NCBI GenBank assembly: GCA_918026815.1
Contig: CAKJVC010000105.1
Span: 62,001-126,000, forward strand
DNA from: Chalara sp. BL73
Lineage: Eukaryota > Ascomycota > Leotiomycetes > Helotiales
DNA length: 64,000 nucleotides
Direction: 5' to 3'
Of the stretch, positions 10,753 through 22,317 are shown in pieces; positions within the stretch are counted from its first letter, which is position 1; each line of letters opens with the position of its first letter. A program made the position numbers and the translations under genes. Below the pieces are notes generated by a model. The model saw nothing but the letters and a program-made list of their open reading frames with translations. It was not told the origin of the DNA and did not search any database.

Positions 10753-12766
10753 TATCCCCTCGTCTGTTGAGTTTTGCCTACGCTAGCAGGGGAGGGTGTG
10801 CTTGGACATTAGGCATAAATATTATGTATTCATGCATATAAATTTATTAGTAATCTACATAATTCAATAGCAGTCACGTCCAAGTTATCTCAATTACGCG
10901 TCTAGCAATGGAGGACCTTATTCCCGATGCGCCAACGCAACCCAAGAGGCAAAAAGCTCGATCTCTTGAGGATATACTTCTTGAATTTGGGCCAATTACA
11001 AGTGTTTCTTACCAACCTTTCCAGAGTGAGCCTAAACAAGCAGCCCGAGCACTCTTACCAACTACCTTTCCTCAAAATCCGCATCCATTCGACTACTTTA
11101 CCTTATTTTTTACCTACGATCTCTTCCAGACTATTACTACGAATACAAATCGATATGCGAATATACAAAGACTATATATGGCAGAAGAAAGGAAGCGAGA
11201 ATGGACTGATCTACTTGTAGAGGAGCTATATGTGTTTATTGGCGCTATAATATATATGGGAGTCCATGAGGAGCCTCAAGTTCCTATGTATTGGAATATA
11301 GACTTCAATAAAGGTCCTTTACATTCAATTCCAAGCCATATGCCACTTGGCCGCTTTGAACAGATCAAGCGGTATTGCCATATCTCTTGCCCTGAGAGTG
11401 ATGAAAAAGAGGGGTATCACCTTCCTTCTAATAAGATTTGGTGGTATAAAGTCGAACCTTTAGCTTCTTCTCTTCAAGCTTCTTCTCAACAGTACTATTC
11501 TCCTTCTTCTGAAATAAGTATTGATGAGCTTATGGTACAGTGTTTTGGCAGGTAAGTTTCCTCTTGAACTATAATTCATGTGCTAATTCCTTAGATCATT
11601 ACATACTTATAAGATGCCAAATAAGCCAATCAAACAAGGCTATAAGATCTATGGAATCGCAGATCACGGATACTTATATAACTTCCTTTGGAGCTCACGA
11701 GAGAAGGAATTACAAGATATACTTTACCGGCCAGGACTTACAAAAACTGCATGCCTTGTACGAAACCTTGCCCTCTCTCTTCCACGCCAGTACCTTACAA
11801 TATATATGGATAACTACTTCACATCTGTACCCTTGTTTTCTGAGCTACGAGCTTGTAAATTCGGTGCAGTAGGTACTACACGGCCACATAAGGAGTTCCC
11901 TGAGGGTTTAAAAGAGCTAAAAGACAAATTTTCAACTAAGCTTGAGTGGAATACCCTTCTTGCAAAAGTAGTTAATGATACTCTTTGCCTAGCTTGGCAA
12001 GATAATAATATTGTTTTAGCCTTAAGCAATATTCATACTGTTCATACCGCAGAAGACTTCCGAGAGAAGGTTAGGAAACGCCCTGCAAAGACATCAACTA
12101 ATGGAAGAATTGTACGACAAGTATTTGGTAATGCCTCAACAAAAGAACTACGGATTCCTTGCTTTATTGATGACTATAATCAATATATGGGAGGTGTAGA
12201 CCTAGCAAATCAATTCAGGGAGTCATACGAGACTCATAGACCTACTTTTAGGACTTGGTGGCCTCTCTTTTACTGGCTTATTGATGTAGCATGTGTGAAT
12301 TCATATAGGTTACATCAGTTACACATAACAGATAAACCTCTTACACACTTAAAGTTCCGTATGTTACTCTATAGCAAGCTTTTAGGGTACTCTGAGAGAG
12401 CGAAAGTACGGCAATTACAAGTAGATTTAGGGGGTAAGAGGGTATTTAATCCTGACTTCCAACACTTACACTATTGGGAGAAGAGAACAAAACAAGAGAC
12501 TTGTGCTTGGTGTAAGTATAAATGGAGGCGTAATAGGGTTATAGGGAAGCAACAAGAAAACAAGATAAAAAGGGCAAAACGCTCTGTAGGAGGGTGCGCA
12601 TTCTGTAAAGTCGCAATTTGTATAGAGGGGGACTGTTGGACGCGATACCATTCAAATAATGTAGATTACTAATAAATTTATATGCATGAATACATAATAT
12701 TTATGCCTAATGTCCAAGCACACCCTCCTCTGCTAGCGTAGGCAAAACTCAACAGACGAGGGGATA
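10753..12766 (+). mobile_element. Complete piggyBac-family transposon
   Basis: The 2.01-kb element is bounded by near-perfect inverted repeats of about 107 bases. The left one starts TATCCCCTCGTCTG at 10753 and the right one ends CAGACGAGGGGATA at 12766. The repeats run inward to the edge of the transposase gene. The flanks are GTAG on the left and GCTA on the right, so the canonical TTAA target duplication of piggyBac is not seen. The transposase gene is open across both exons, so the element may be autonomous. Confidence 0.92.
10908..12672 (+). CDS. piggyBac-type DDE transposase
   Basis: Two exons (10908-11551 and 11595-12672) with a 43-nt GT..AG intron (11552-11594, branch GCTAATT) encode 573 residues. 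The domain is DDE_Tnp_1_7 (piggyBac). The catalytic Asp residues are visible in SIDELM (206), YMDNYFTS (287) and GGVDLANQ (417). The junction RSLHTYKMPNKP restores the motif conserved in this family. The C-terminus holds a Cys-rich zinc-binding domain with CAWC, CAFC and further Cys/His. No stop or frameshift is present. The gene is AT-richer than neighbouring host genes, as expected for a mobile element. Confidence 0.93.
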
Positions 12767-12863
12767 GCTAAGGAAGGAAGAGGAGCTCGAGGAGAGCAGG
12801 CTATATATACACGAGGCGCTCGGAGAGCTCGGCTAATGTAGGTCACGTGTGCTTCAGAGCACA

Positions 12864-12972
12864 GTGTAACAACTCGAGGCGAACAGGGATCTCGATCCGT
12901 AGATCTCAGGTAGAGGGACTCAAAGGTATGAACGACTGTCAATTGTTATAACTAAGAGAACAAGCTACAGAC
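12864..12972 (+). repeat. LTR-like dispersed repeat, copy 2
   Basis: This is the direct counterpart of 337-443 in opposite orientation, beginning GTGTAACAACTCGAGG. Only about 105 bases are shared; beyond that the two sites diverge. It is probably the 5' end of a decayed LTR. A TTGTTATA at about 13344 could be a degenerate far end, but this is uncertain. Confidence 0.5.
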
Positions 12973-15782
12973 TGAAGAAGGAGAGGAAAGCAGTGCTTTA
13001 TATACTGGAGGCTGGCCAGGGCTGCAAGGCAAAAGCTTTGTCACTTAAAGAGGGGGAATGGTCTTATACATAAGATCATACCGCCATATCATGCATGCGT
13101 ATTTTGTCACACAATCTTATTCAAAAAATTCCGCCTTGCTCAAACGCCGTCGAATAAGAAAGATGGTCTACCGCTGCCCTAGCTCTAGGCTCTCAGCCGT
13201 ACTTGGCACGGCCGCCATAGGCGGGGGCTCAATCCAAAACATTTCCCATAAATACTATTCACAAGCACGGGATTGTGAGAAGTGTCGGGGCCATCATTGG
13301 CCGGGACCTTCCCGTAAAGGCCTTCGTGGCGTGCATAGGGCGTTGTTATAACTTAGGTTTCCAATTAGCGAGCTGAATTTTTACGCACCCGGGGTGATTT
13401 AGCGAATGGACAAGGCGCCCTTGCCTCAGGTAATGTCCACTGTTTCTTTCTTGTTGTGTCGGGAGAGAAATGATCTTTCTGCAGGTCTTGGGCGAAGCAG
13501 CCCGGCTGAGAACTTGCATCTGGGACGGGTTGGTGAGCCATTCCCAAAGGGAGATTAGATGATGTGTAAAAGGGTCGTGAGGCTGTAATGTCGCAGTTTC
13601 TACTTAGTTGTTGAATAACCTTCTTCGCTTCTGGCCCATGTTTACTAGGACAATTGATCAGCGACAGATACCTGTACTGTGCCACGACTGTGCGGGGATA
13701 GATGCTAATTATGGCCTGAGACATGGGGGGTTGTGGTGGCAGGGTGGGTCGTAAGGTCGGGCCAGAAAACGGGAGCGGTTTTTGATTGTCGATCGGGGGA
13801 TTGCCCGGAAGAGGAAAATTGGTTGTCAGGATGATATATCTCATTTCTATGGAAAGATTCGATTTCCCTGTCCTTGCGAGAAAAGTAGAAATGATCTGCT
13901 TGTAATCGTTCAAAAAAGAAGAGTATTTGACCGTTATGATTAGGGTGTACAATCGAGCTTGAACAAAGTTTTAGCTTCTCTCTCACTCAGCCATTATTAA
14001 ACTTCTCCTACGATAGTCCCCTGGCCGAAAGAAGATTTCCGATATTTTGGTTTTCGTGGAAGCACTTCCAGCCTCCTGATCGTGCTTCGCCTTCGGCTCG
14101 GATAGCCATTGACTCCTGACTCGAACCCCCTTTTTTGGTCTAACGGAGTTGCATCTCAAAGCATCTCATAATCCGCAAACTCAGAATTGGGCTCCAATAG
14201 AATTGTCTTTTTGTTGTTGTTTCCATCCTAACGCTCGAAGACGCCCAACCTAATACCAATAGAGCATGGTGCCATGAAGAAGGTTGCCCCGGACCCCTTG
14301 ACAAGAAGCTCTGGGGAGACATCTTGTGAAGTCTAGAGAAATGGGGACCAGGAGGTGAGAAACAAAGGGAAGCTTCCTCTCTCGTACGCTTCTCGACCAA
14401 GAACGGGGCACCACAGAACAGAGTGCAAAAGTGCAAGATTGTACAGGGCATGCGGCGGGCAGGACAATGGGCAGGATTAGGATGGATACTGGTAGCATAG
14501 GATAGGGGGGATAGTAGACCTCTGCGGGCAGGGAGGCCATGTGGAAGGTATGTAAAGATCTGGCGGCAAGCCTGTGTTACCCCACGCATCGTTGAAGTCC
14601 GATACAACGTAGACGAAAACCGATTTGTATCTAGCAGTCGTCCTCCAGCAGTCCTTCACGTGCCTCGAAAATCTCAGTACGAAGCCTTGAGGATGTACAA
14701 GCTTTGTCCGGACACATCATCCACGGCTCCACACATCTACTTCCAGTCGGGCGTATATACTCTGCTTTGCCGCACGTGATATGACGCTTGAAGCCGGGTC
14801 TTGGGAGGATCACCTGGCGGAGTGGCTCCAAGACCTTCCGTCCCGCCGTCCTTGTCCACCGCACGATTCGAGTGCCATATTGACCTCCGCATGCTCTTTC
14901 GCCTGCTCGTGGCTGGTCACAAAGATCTTGGCTAAGCTCTGGAAGAGCGCATGCGGATATATTATTGTATATGGAGAGGAGAGTCAAATAATGAGGAAGG
15001 CGGAAGTCGTGGAATTGCCTGCCAGAGAAGTGATGGCACGAAATAACACGCGATTATATATCGCTAACAACTTTCGCTGTTGCTCAAGTTCCTCAGGTTC
15101 CTCTTCAATTATATCGACTGATTACTCCATGCGTCGCATTTTAACGTCCTGTTGATCGTCTGAACTCAGTATTATCGGCACAGATTTTGGTTTATTAAGC
15201 TTTTCTCCTACATTCTATGTTCCACCATTAAAGCCCAGGACTTCTCGACACTGCCACCTACCCTCATCTCGAAACCTCTGGACCGTTGAGTCTTTGGAAT
15301 GAAGGATCACTCCGGACTACATCCAGCTCTTTGACTCGAGCCAACATCTCACAATGGTAAATAATCATAGAGGCCGGGAAGACATCGTACGATTTGAACA
15401 GCTCATAATATAGTTCTCGCAAGCTTCAACGTACCATCAACATCCACGAACAAAGCCTCGGTCTACATACTATGGCGCCCCAAACAACCATGGCACGTCA
15501 CTTAATACGAAGTGCCAGTCTAGCCATTACCTAGAACCATCCCCGTACCCAAGGTGCTACTACTTCAGAGGAGTGAGGAACGATCCTGCGGTTCAGCCAA
15601 TTCTCACTCTTCTTGGCGGGTGTTGGCCTTAGATCCAAAATACATCTTCCAGTTCACATTTACACTCATTTCTCATATCGACTACATTCACGAAGGCGTC
15701 ATCCAACATCCTATGTTTGACAGTACCGTCGCTGGTCGACTTTAATTAAGACACGTCCGGAGCTATCTGACAGAACGCTATC
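12973..15782. other. 2.8 kb without a supported gene
   Basis: Open frames of up to 195 codons on the minus strand (13365-13952, 14140-14607, 14631-14987) have no recognisable domain or intron signals, so I treat them as chance. The sequence could include decayed host genes or the upstream region of the NADPH oxidase gene. I see no transfer-RNA gene. Confidence 0.4.
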
Positions 15783-17604
15783 ATGTGTATCTTGGGCACT
15801 GTTGAGCATCAACTATGGGGTTCAAAGCTTGTGTTCAATTTCCTATTTCACGGTGGCCACATCGCTCTCGTCGCTTTTGGATGGTCAGTCTTTCCCGGCA
15901 CCTCATGTCTCGCCAGGTCCCATGCTAACGGGGGGCGAAGGTGGAAACAGTTCAATGACCCAAGGCTTGCAGGTCTCAATACCCTCGCATACTCCGTGTG
16001 GATATCGAGAGGTGCCGGTCTCGCTCTGTCAGTCGACGGTGCAATGATTCTTCTACCGATGTGCCGGAACATTCTGAGATGGGTCCGACCGAAGATACGG
16101 TTCCTGCCGTTAGACGAATCGCAGTGGTTTCATCGCCAGGTTGCATACTCAATGCTGTTCTGGACAATTGTTCACACGTGTGGACATTACGTCAAGTATG
16201 TACGGTCAATCTTTGAATGAGGAAACCCGGCTGACGTCTCTGGCAGCTTCTTTAACGTCGAGAAGACCCAGATCAGAAAGGTAACCGCTTTAGAGATTCA
16301 CTACGCCGAAGCCGGCGGCGTTACCGGACATGTCATGCTTCTGTGCATGCTTCCGATGTATACCACTGCACACGCCAACATCCGACAGCAATCCTTCGAG
16401 ACCTTTTGGTACACGCATCATTTGTTCATTCCATTCCTCCTTGGGCTCTACACGCATGCGACTGGTTGCTTCGTTCGTGACAACCGACCCATTTTCGCCT
16501 TTCGACCACGACAACTTCTGGAAGCATTGCATTGGTTATCAAGGATGGAGATGGGAGCTCTGGGGAAGTGGACTCTACTTTATGGAGCGGGTCTATAGAG
16601 AGATCCGAAGTCGTAGGGAGACAAAGATCACCCGGGTCATTCGTCATCCATATGGTAAGATGATAACCTCATTCACATATAAGCAGACGCTAATTCGTTT
16701 AGATGCCGTAGAGATCCAGTTCAAGAAGCCGTCCATGAAGTACAAAGCAGGTCAATAGCTTTTCCTGAACGTTCCCTCGGTCTCAAGCCAACAATGGCAT
16801 CCCTTTACCATCACGTCCTGCCCCTATGATGACTATATCTCCGTCCACGTCCGTCAAGTTGGGGACTTTACCCGGGCCATGGCAGACGCTCTCGGCGCCG
16901 GTCGCGCACAATCCAAGCTCTACGACGGGGTCGACCAGAATGGGATATACGGGGTCGCTCTCCAGAACGGCCAAACAATGCCGGCCCTTCGCATCGACGG
17001 ACCTTACGGTGCGCCGGCCGAAGATGTATTCGACAATGAAATCGCCGTTCTCATCGGTACCGGTATCGGGGTAACTCCTTGGGCTGCCACCCTCAAGAAT
17101 ATCTGGCACATGCGCAACGGACCCAACCCACCCATTCGTCTGCGCCGAGTCGAGTTCATTTGGGTCTGCAGGGATACGACTTCCGTTGAACGGTTCCAGA
17201 GTCTTCTCTCATCGCTTGAGGCTCAGAGTTCCGAGTCTCCTGGTCGCCTAGGTGCCAGCAGCTTCGGAAGTGAGTTCTTGAGGATCCATACATACTTGAC
17301 GCAGAGGATTGACGTCGACACCGCACAGAATATCGTGCTAAACAGTGTCGGGGCCGCCATCGACCCTCTCACGGAGCTGAAATTGAGGACGAACTTTGGG
17401 CGCCTTGACTTCCCGAAGTTGCTCACGGGGATGCGGGAAGGTATCTTGGACCGAACGTACTTGCCTGGGCTTGAAGGGAATATGACGACTAACGTCGGAG
17501 TGTACTTCTGTGGCCCTAACGTAGCCGCGGGGAGCATTAAAGAAGCGTGTAAGATGGCGACAATACCAGAAGTCCGGTTTTCCTTCTGGAAGGAACACTT
17601 CTAA
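15783..17604 (+). pseudogene. NADPH oxidase, NoxA/Nox1 type (gp91phox family), broken
   Basis: NoxA enzymes pass electrons from NADPH through FAD and two haems to oxygen, making superoxide at membranes for hyphal differentiation and fusion. Exons are 15783-15883, 15941-16195, 16247-16654 and 16703-17604, with introns 15884-15940, 16196-16246 and 16655-16702 all in correct phase. The haem histidines (FHRQVAY, IVHTCGHY, YTHHLF, YTHATG), the FAD motif HPFTITSCP, the NADPH motif GTGIGVTP and the end RFSFWKEHF are all present. Two lesions break it. There is a +1 frameshift between CFVRD and DPFSPF (about 16481-16487). A TAG at 16756-16758 stands where the family has Trp (KAGQW), a TGG to TAG change. 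This is probably a surplus copy, with a functional one elsewhere. Confidence 0.88.
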
Positions 17605-18105
17605 ATCCTTTTTTTTCGCGGGGGTGGGGGTGGAGGAAAAGGAGAAGTGAGTCTGGGAACTCTGTTGAATAGGCCATTTGCTTCGGCCCGGACTACATTT
17701 CTCGGCCACTTGATTTGGCGGCCAGATCCTCAACCCGTGCCACGATTCGGTATGAATCGAGAGACAGACCTGGCCGTCCTTCTCCCCGTCTTTGCGCCGC
17801 CTAACCCTTCTAATAGAACATTTGATAGCGGGCACACTGTTAGTAAGAGAGCCGATGAGACATGGCCTGCTAAGAGGACCCAGATGTGAATGGGTGATGG
17901 GAGGAAGAGCCGACTTAATCACACCCATCGAAAAGTTTTCAGATATACTGAAATTTAGTCAAAATGCTAGATCACCGAAACTAGATGGCCCTCAAGAAGG
18001 GCTTGCTCATATGCCACTCTTTTACATATTGAACAATGATACCCCGTGACCCGGAAAGAAAAAGCGTTGGCGGATGCCTCCGAAGAACGATGTGTAATAA
18101 AGATA
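17605..18105. other. Intergenic, no gene seen
   Basis: This lies between the oxidase pseudogene and the pogo derivative and contains a G-rich run near 17619-17635. No supported gene is present. Confidence 0.45.
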
Positions 18106-19028
18106 CAGTCAAACCTGGCTATAAGCATCCTGGCGATAAGCATAACCTGACCAATAAAGCATGCGAGGATAGGTCCCGAGTGAATTTTGGTGGGAGCTAA
18201 GCATAACCTTAAATATTAGCATATGCTTATGATTGGCCGGTCCCGAATCGTAAATAAACACCAAAACCTCCCTCCCATAACTAAGCATATTCTTTATCTA
18301 CCCATGTGCAAACCACCAATATGACAGCAAATATGGCTCTAAACCCTTCCTCTTCGATTATCCCTCAGAAACGATCGGCGGTTACAGATCATGAGCGAGC
18401 AATTCTCCGGGAGTGTTATAGACAGTACCCTAGCAAGCAATCCGACCTGATCAAGTGGTTTCACCAGGAGCATAGACACCAACTTGTCAAATATCGAAGC
18501 AATAAGTCGAAGTGCATGACAGGTCTTATAATGGAAGAATATTTATGGTGGCTGGATAATAAGATGCGGGCACAAAGAAGGAAGGACTTGTTATTATTGG
18601 ATAACTTCTCCGGCCACGAACTTAGTGTTGAATTATGGGTGTTTCTGAAGCTATTCGGTGCTTAGAGATGCTAAAGCTATTTGAGCTACGCCAGGAGGAT
18701 GGATCAGAGGCTTTTTTACGGTCTTTAGAGCAAGCTGATAGGCGATATTTTGCAATAAAGCACGAATCAAAGAAGCAGGGTAAGATTGATAGCTTTTTTC
18801 AAAAGAAGCAATGATGTAGGGGCAAAAACAATAGGTTTTCCCTTTGACTTATGAGAGTCTTACCGCTAGCTATGTGGGGTACATGGCTTTTTGGTGTGTT
18901 TTGTAGTAGAAATCGATGTATCTTTCAATACTTGAGAGGAAATCACGTGAACCTGGGCATAAGCATAACCTGACCTATAAGCATACAACTCTTGTCCCCG
19001 ACCGTATGCTTATAGCCAGGTTTGACTG
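18106..19028 (+). mobile_element. Deleted pogo/Fot1-family element with TA target duplication
   Basis: The inverted repeats are CAGTCAAACCTGGCTATAAGCAT at the left and its complement at the right end, each flanked by TA (18104-18105 and 19029-19030). At 923 bp it is an internally deleted derivative. The open frame 18306-18665 joins a CENP-B-type helix-turn-helix (HERAILRECYRQYP) directly to one DDE-domain strand (LLLLDNFSGHEL); the catalytic core between is missing. The frame is then broken, but a second stretch to 18814 keeps the transposase tail. That tail ends QGKIDSFFQKKQ, a consensus PCNA-binding (PIP) box. It needs a transposase from another copy to move. Confidence 0.87.
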
Positions 19029-19457
19029 TATGATCAAGTGGTAAGTCACATGGCATGTAAGAATAGCCGATTATTTAAAGTCTAAGCGGAGCTTTACTAG
19101 ATGGAATGACAAGGGATTTATCGGGAGAAAAAACCGTCCTTTTCTCCAATCACATTGCTAACAGTAAAGTCTATGAGTCTTTTGTCACATGTCGGAAAGT
19201 TTCTCGGGATAACACGACCCGGCTAGGTAGGGCTCTCCCGCAAATTATCAATGGACCTGCGAACAGATGGTAGCTTCGTCTCATACTGTCATCGAACTTT
19301 ACCGCGTCTAAGTTCTCCCACACGCCATCTATATGTACGCAATGACGAGATGCCGGCGTCTCTGAAGCCTTGACAGAACCCGTTCGGTGACTCGAGTCCC
19401 AGTCAAGTAAGTCCCTTCTGTCCCCCCTGTGAATCATCTCTAGCATATCATCTAAAT

Positions 19458-19730
19458 CAAACGACGGCATCCGGTTCCTTTATCCCCTTCAATGTCTGGT
19501 AAAGCTTCTTGTGTTGCTCTAAGAACAAGAATGTCGCGATGGTGTGAGGACCAAGGCGAATGAAAGATGGAACCCAGCCCTGAAACATCCAACGCGCACC
19601 CTCAACTCTGTGCACATCAGCCAGCAGCTCGCGCGAGTCCTTTGCTCTCTTTCGATGACATGATCCGGGTCTTTATCACGTCGACGGGTGAGCAGATCGT
19701 AGTTGCCACAAGTGCCGATATTTCTGAAAT
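19458..19730 (-). pseudogene. Mitochondrial dicarboxylate carrier, C-terminal remnant
   Basis: On the minus strand, fragments match the last third of a mitochondrial carrier of the dicarboxylate (DIC) type. They are CSPVDVIKTRIMSS (the PxD/ExxK/R carrier signature), then in another frame VEGARWMFQGWVPSFIRLGPH, TIATFLFLEQHKKLYQ and a stop at 19458-19460. A frameshift separates the two blocks near 19615. An apparent 3' splice site (TTTCAG) precedes the first block, and earlier exons are absent. The protein would exchange dicarboxylates across the inner mitochondrial membrane; this copy cannot. It lies immediately beyond the pogo derivative. Confidence 0.65.
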
Positions 19731-20488
19731 ACCATCTTTTAGGCTTTCTGTGTTCTATGTTGTGTGTGGCTGATTGCCTTTTCCAGAACATGTTCCACCC
19801 ATAAATTTCGTCCATGCACCTTCTGGTCGGGTACTCCTGCCACGTGCCTCTTGTTGCCCTAGTGTGAATCTGGCGTTAATTCGCGAATTTTTTTTTTAAT
19901 CTATGCTGATCTTAGGTGGGAACCGTTTCATTTCGGATTGATAGTTGATCAATGTTGTGACCGAATGGCTTGTCGCTATGTTGATGCTGGCGTGATAAGT
20001 GGGCTGATATTGTAAGCCACACTGAACTTAAAACCCAAGCCCGCCAATATTTAGCTTCGCCCTCCACTGAATAAAGTTTCTCCACCCAATATTGCAGATA
20101 CAGATTCATAACTGGCTGCAGATCCCGCCTTGAAGGAGAAGGTTCGTGACTGCATATCTTCCGCCCAGCAAAACACTTGGTGTCCTCACCCTTGAATAGT
20201 TTTCTATTTGGCATCCAGTTAATTGTATCCTAGAATATCTCCACATTGAGCCTCGTCTATCACTCCAGCACATATCATTGTAGCTCAAGCACCTTTCAAA
20301 GAAATTCCTCCATGTTCACAGCGGGATCCGAATTCTCCACTCCTAATATACCAGCTTATAACTAATACTCTCGCTGATCACCTCATCTATTCGAGCATCA
20401 TTCCCTGCGGCTCAAATTACATCTTTGCCCAAGCCAAGGATCTACACATTTGTGGGAGTAGAGTTAGTCTAGAGTCATCCTCAACCCA
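19731..20488. other. Intergenic, no gene seen
   Basis: This is probably the upstream region of the bHLH gene. There is no recognisable element. Confidence 0.45.
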
Positions 20489-21650
20489 ATGGCGAAATCT
20501 GGCATTCACAAGCCCGCCGTCGACTACTTCTCATTGTTGACACTGAAATATCAAGTAAGTACCCTTATTCCTCGCGTTACTCAACGATTCCATCTCGCAA
20601 GCATAAGTTGAACTATCCAGGCTTAAGAACAACCGCTTACCTGGCATCAATCGTCTTACTCGTTTTGAGCTAACAATAAAATAGAAAAGCAACCCATTCG
20701 AGTCTAATTCTGCTGCTTACGATCTATCATTGACACCACCCGAGTCCTGTGATGAGATCCTCCTCTCATCAGTTTCCCCCTCGATTGTCCATCGTACAAC
20801 CGACCAAAGTCACGAGACAAGTCAGAACAAGTATTCAACTTGGGTTCAATCGACGATTGGATGGGCTGGGACGAGCCAGACATCCAGCAAGATACATCCA
20901 CTCTATGCCGCAGTCCATCAATATCAGAAGAGTCACTATTCCAATCACCATCCGCTCTCTTCTCTCCTCTAATCACAGACCCACCTCATAACCTTTATTC
21001 TATACCCCTCTCCTGGTCCACACCTTCGGCAACCCTCGCTACAAGACCGTTTACCCTTCTCACTCCACAAGAAGAATCACAACTCCGCGCCATTGCCATG
21101 TCATCACACTCCCCCAACACCTCGCAATCAAGTGCCTTCCCACAAACATACTCTCCAACCTCTGCCTCGAGTCCCGAACCACCGTCTAGATTCAAGAACC
21201 GCACGAAAAGGAAGTCCTCAGTAGAAGACGATGACGACGAGGATATGTCCGACTCCGGAATAAGGAATGGAAAGCCGGTGAAGAAGACAGTGCATAAAAT
21301 GACTGAGAAGCGGTACCGCACGAATCTGAACAACAAGATTACCGCGTTGAGGGATTCAGTGCCGAGTCTGAGGGTCGTGAGTAAAGGAAAGAATGGTCAA
21401 GCGAAGGAAGAGGATCTTCAGGGCCTAACGCCTGCGGATAAGTTGAGCAAGGTATATTAACTCTTATATTCTTGTTTGAGAGTCATGTGTTAATGAACCA
21501 TAGGTAACGGTGCTCTCCAAAGCAACAGAGTACATAGCCCACCTCGAGAAACGCAACAAAGCTATGCAGAAAGAAAACACGGTCCTGAAGTCCCGCGTCG
21601 AAGCTTTCGAGATCTTGACGCAGAACCGACAAGCGCAATCACAGCAATGA
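20489..21650 (+). CDS. bHLH-zip transcription factor, SREBP-like basic region
   Basis: A helix-loop-helix domain follows an acidic stretch. Basic region plus helix 1 is HKMTEKRYRTNLNNKITALRD; a loop and helix 2 follow (ADKLSKVTVLSKATEYIAHLEKR), then a short zipper. Tyr in EKRYR is the SREBP-type residue that allows E-box and sterol-element binding. Intron 21452-21503 splits helix 2 in phase. Exon 1 probably starts at ATG 20489 (22 codons) with intron 20555-20684. Exon 2 opens in the frame ending YSTW, whereas the bHLH is in another frame beginning GSIDDW. One missing G in the run at 20841-20843 would reconcile them. A shorter protein could start at ATG 20861. No membrane segments follow, unlike true SREBP. 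Confidence 0.72.
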
Positions 21651-22317
21651 ACCAATAATTCGAGGCAGGCGCGGCAGCAACATTATGGTTTCGATAGGAT
21701 CTTGAGTCGAGTCCACCACTGGGCCAAGAGAAGGGGATGTGGAAAATAAAGGGAGAGGAAGTTCGTTTCAAGAATTGAAAGATGGATCTGAGAGTTTGGG
21801 GTGCGTTCTGTGACTGTTATTGTGCTTGTGACCACTGGAGGGGAGGCTAGGTGGTCGACGCGTCTTCGGGAGAAGTGGACAAGCTCTGATTTGCTTGGGT
21901 CGAAAGTGATTCCTTCCTCTTTCCCCCACGCGAGAGCTTGTTCGAGTCGAGCGATTAGCTCATTAAGGAGCTCAGAATTCCGGCTTTACTCAGAAATGGT
22001 GGCGGGGCGAATGAGGATATATGATCATAGTATGCTTTCAAAGAACACTTTCCAGGTCTTTTCCAATGGTTCCTCTTATTTCAAGCTTTATCCCAAACCT
22101 AGTCCCTTATCTGTATCGGATGGCAGTATATGCACGTCCCATGAAGCGCATCCCAAACCCTCTTCTTCTTCTTCTTCTCCTCCCCGACTTTAGCTCGCTC
22201 TTGCTCCTTTACTGGCAGCAGCGCAATCTCTTCCTCTCTCTTCGTTCGCCTATACACTTCCGCATGCCATGCATTATCGTGAATTTCTTTGGGGCCCGTG
22301 TTCGTAATAGAAGATTG
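21651..22317. other. Intergenic between convergent genes
   Basis: This holds no supported gene. There is a CTT microsatellite near 22160-22180. It probably contains the 3' untranslated regions of the bHLH gene and of the opposite-strand retropepsin-like gene. Confidence 0.45.

Noticed and set aside
14080..14160. Possible transfer-RNA because of a GGTTCGAG-like stretch on the minus strand
   Set aside because: No cloverleaf arms could be paired around it.
13365..14987. Open frames of 118-195 codons on the minus strand upstream of the NADPH oxidase gene
   Set aside because: No domain, no start context, no intron signals; composition looks like chance.
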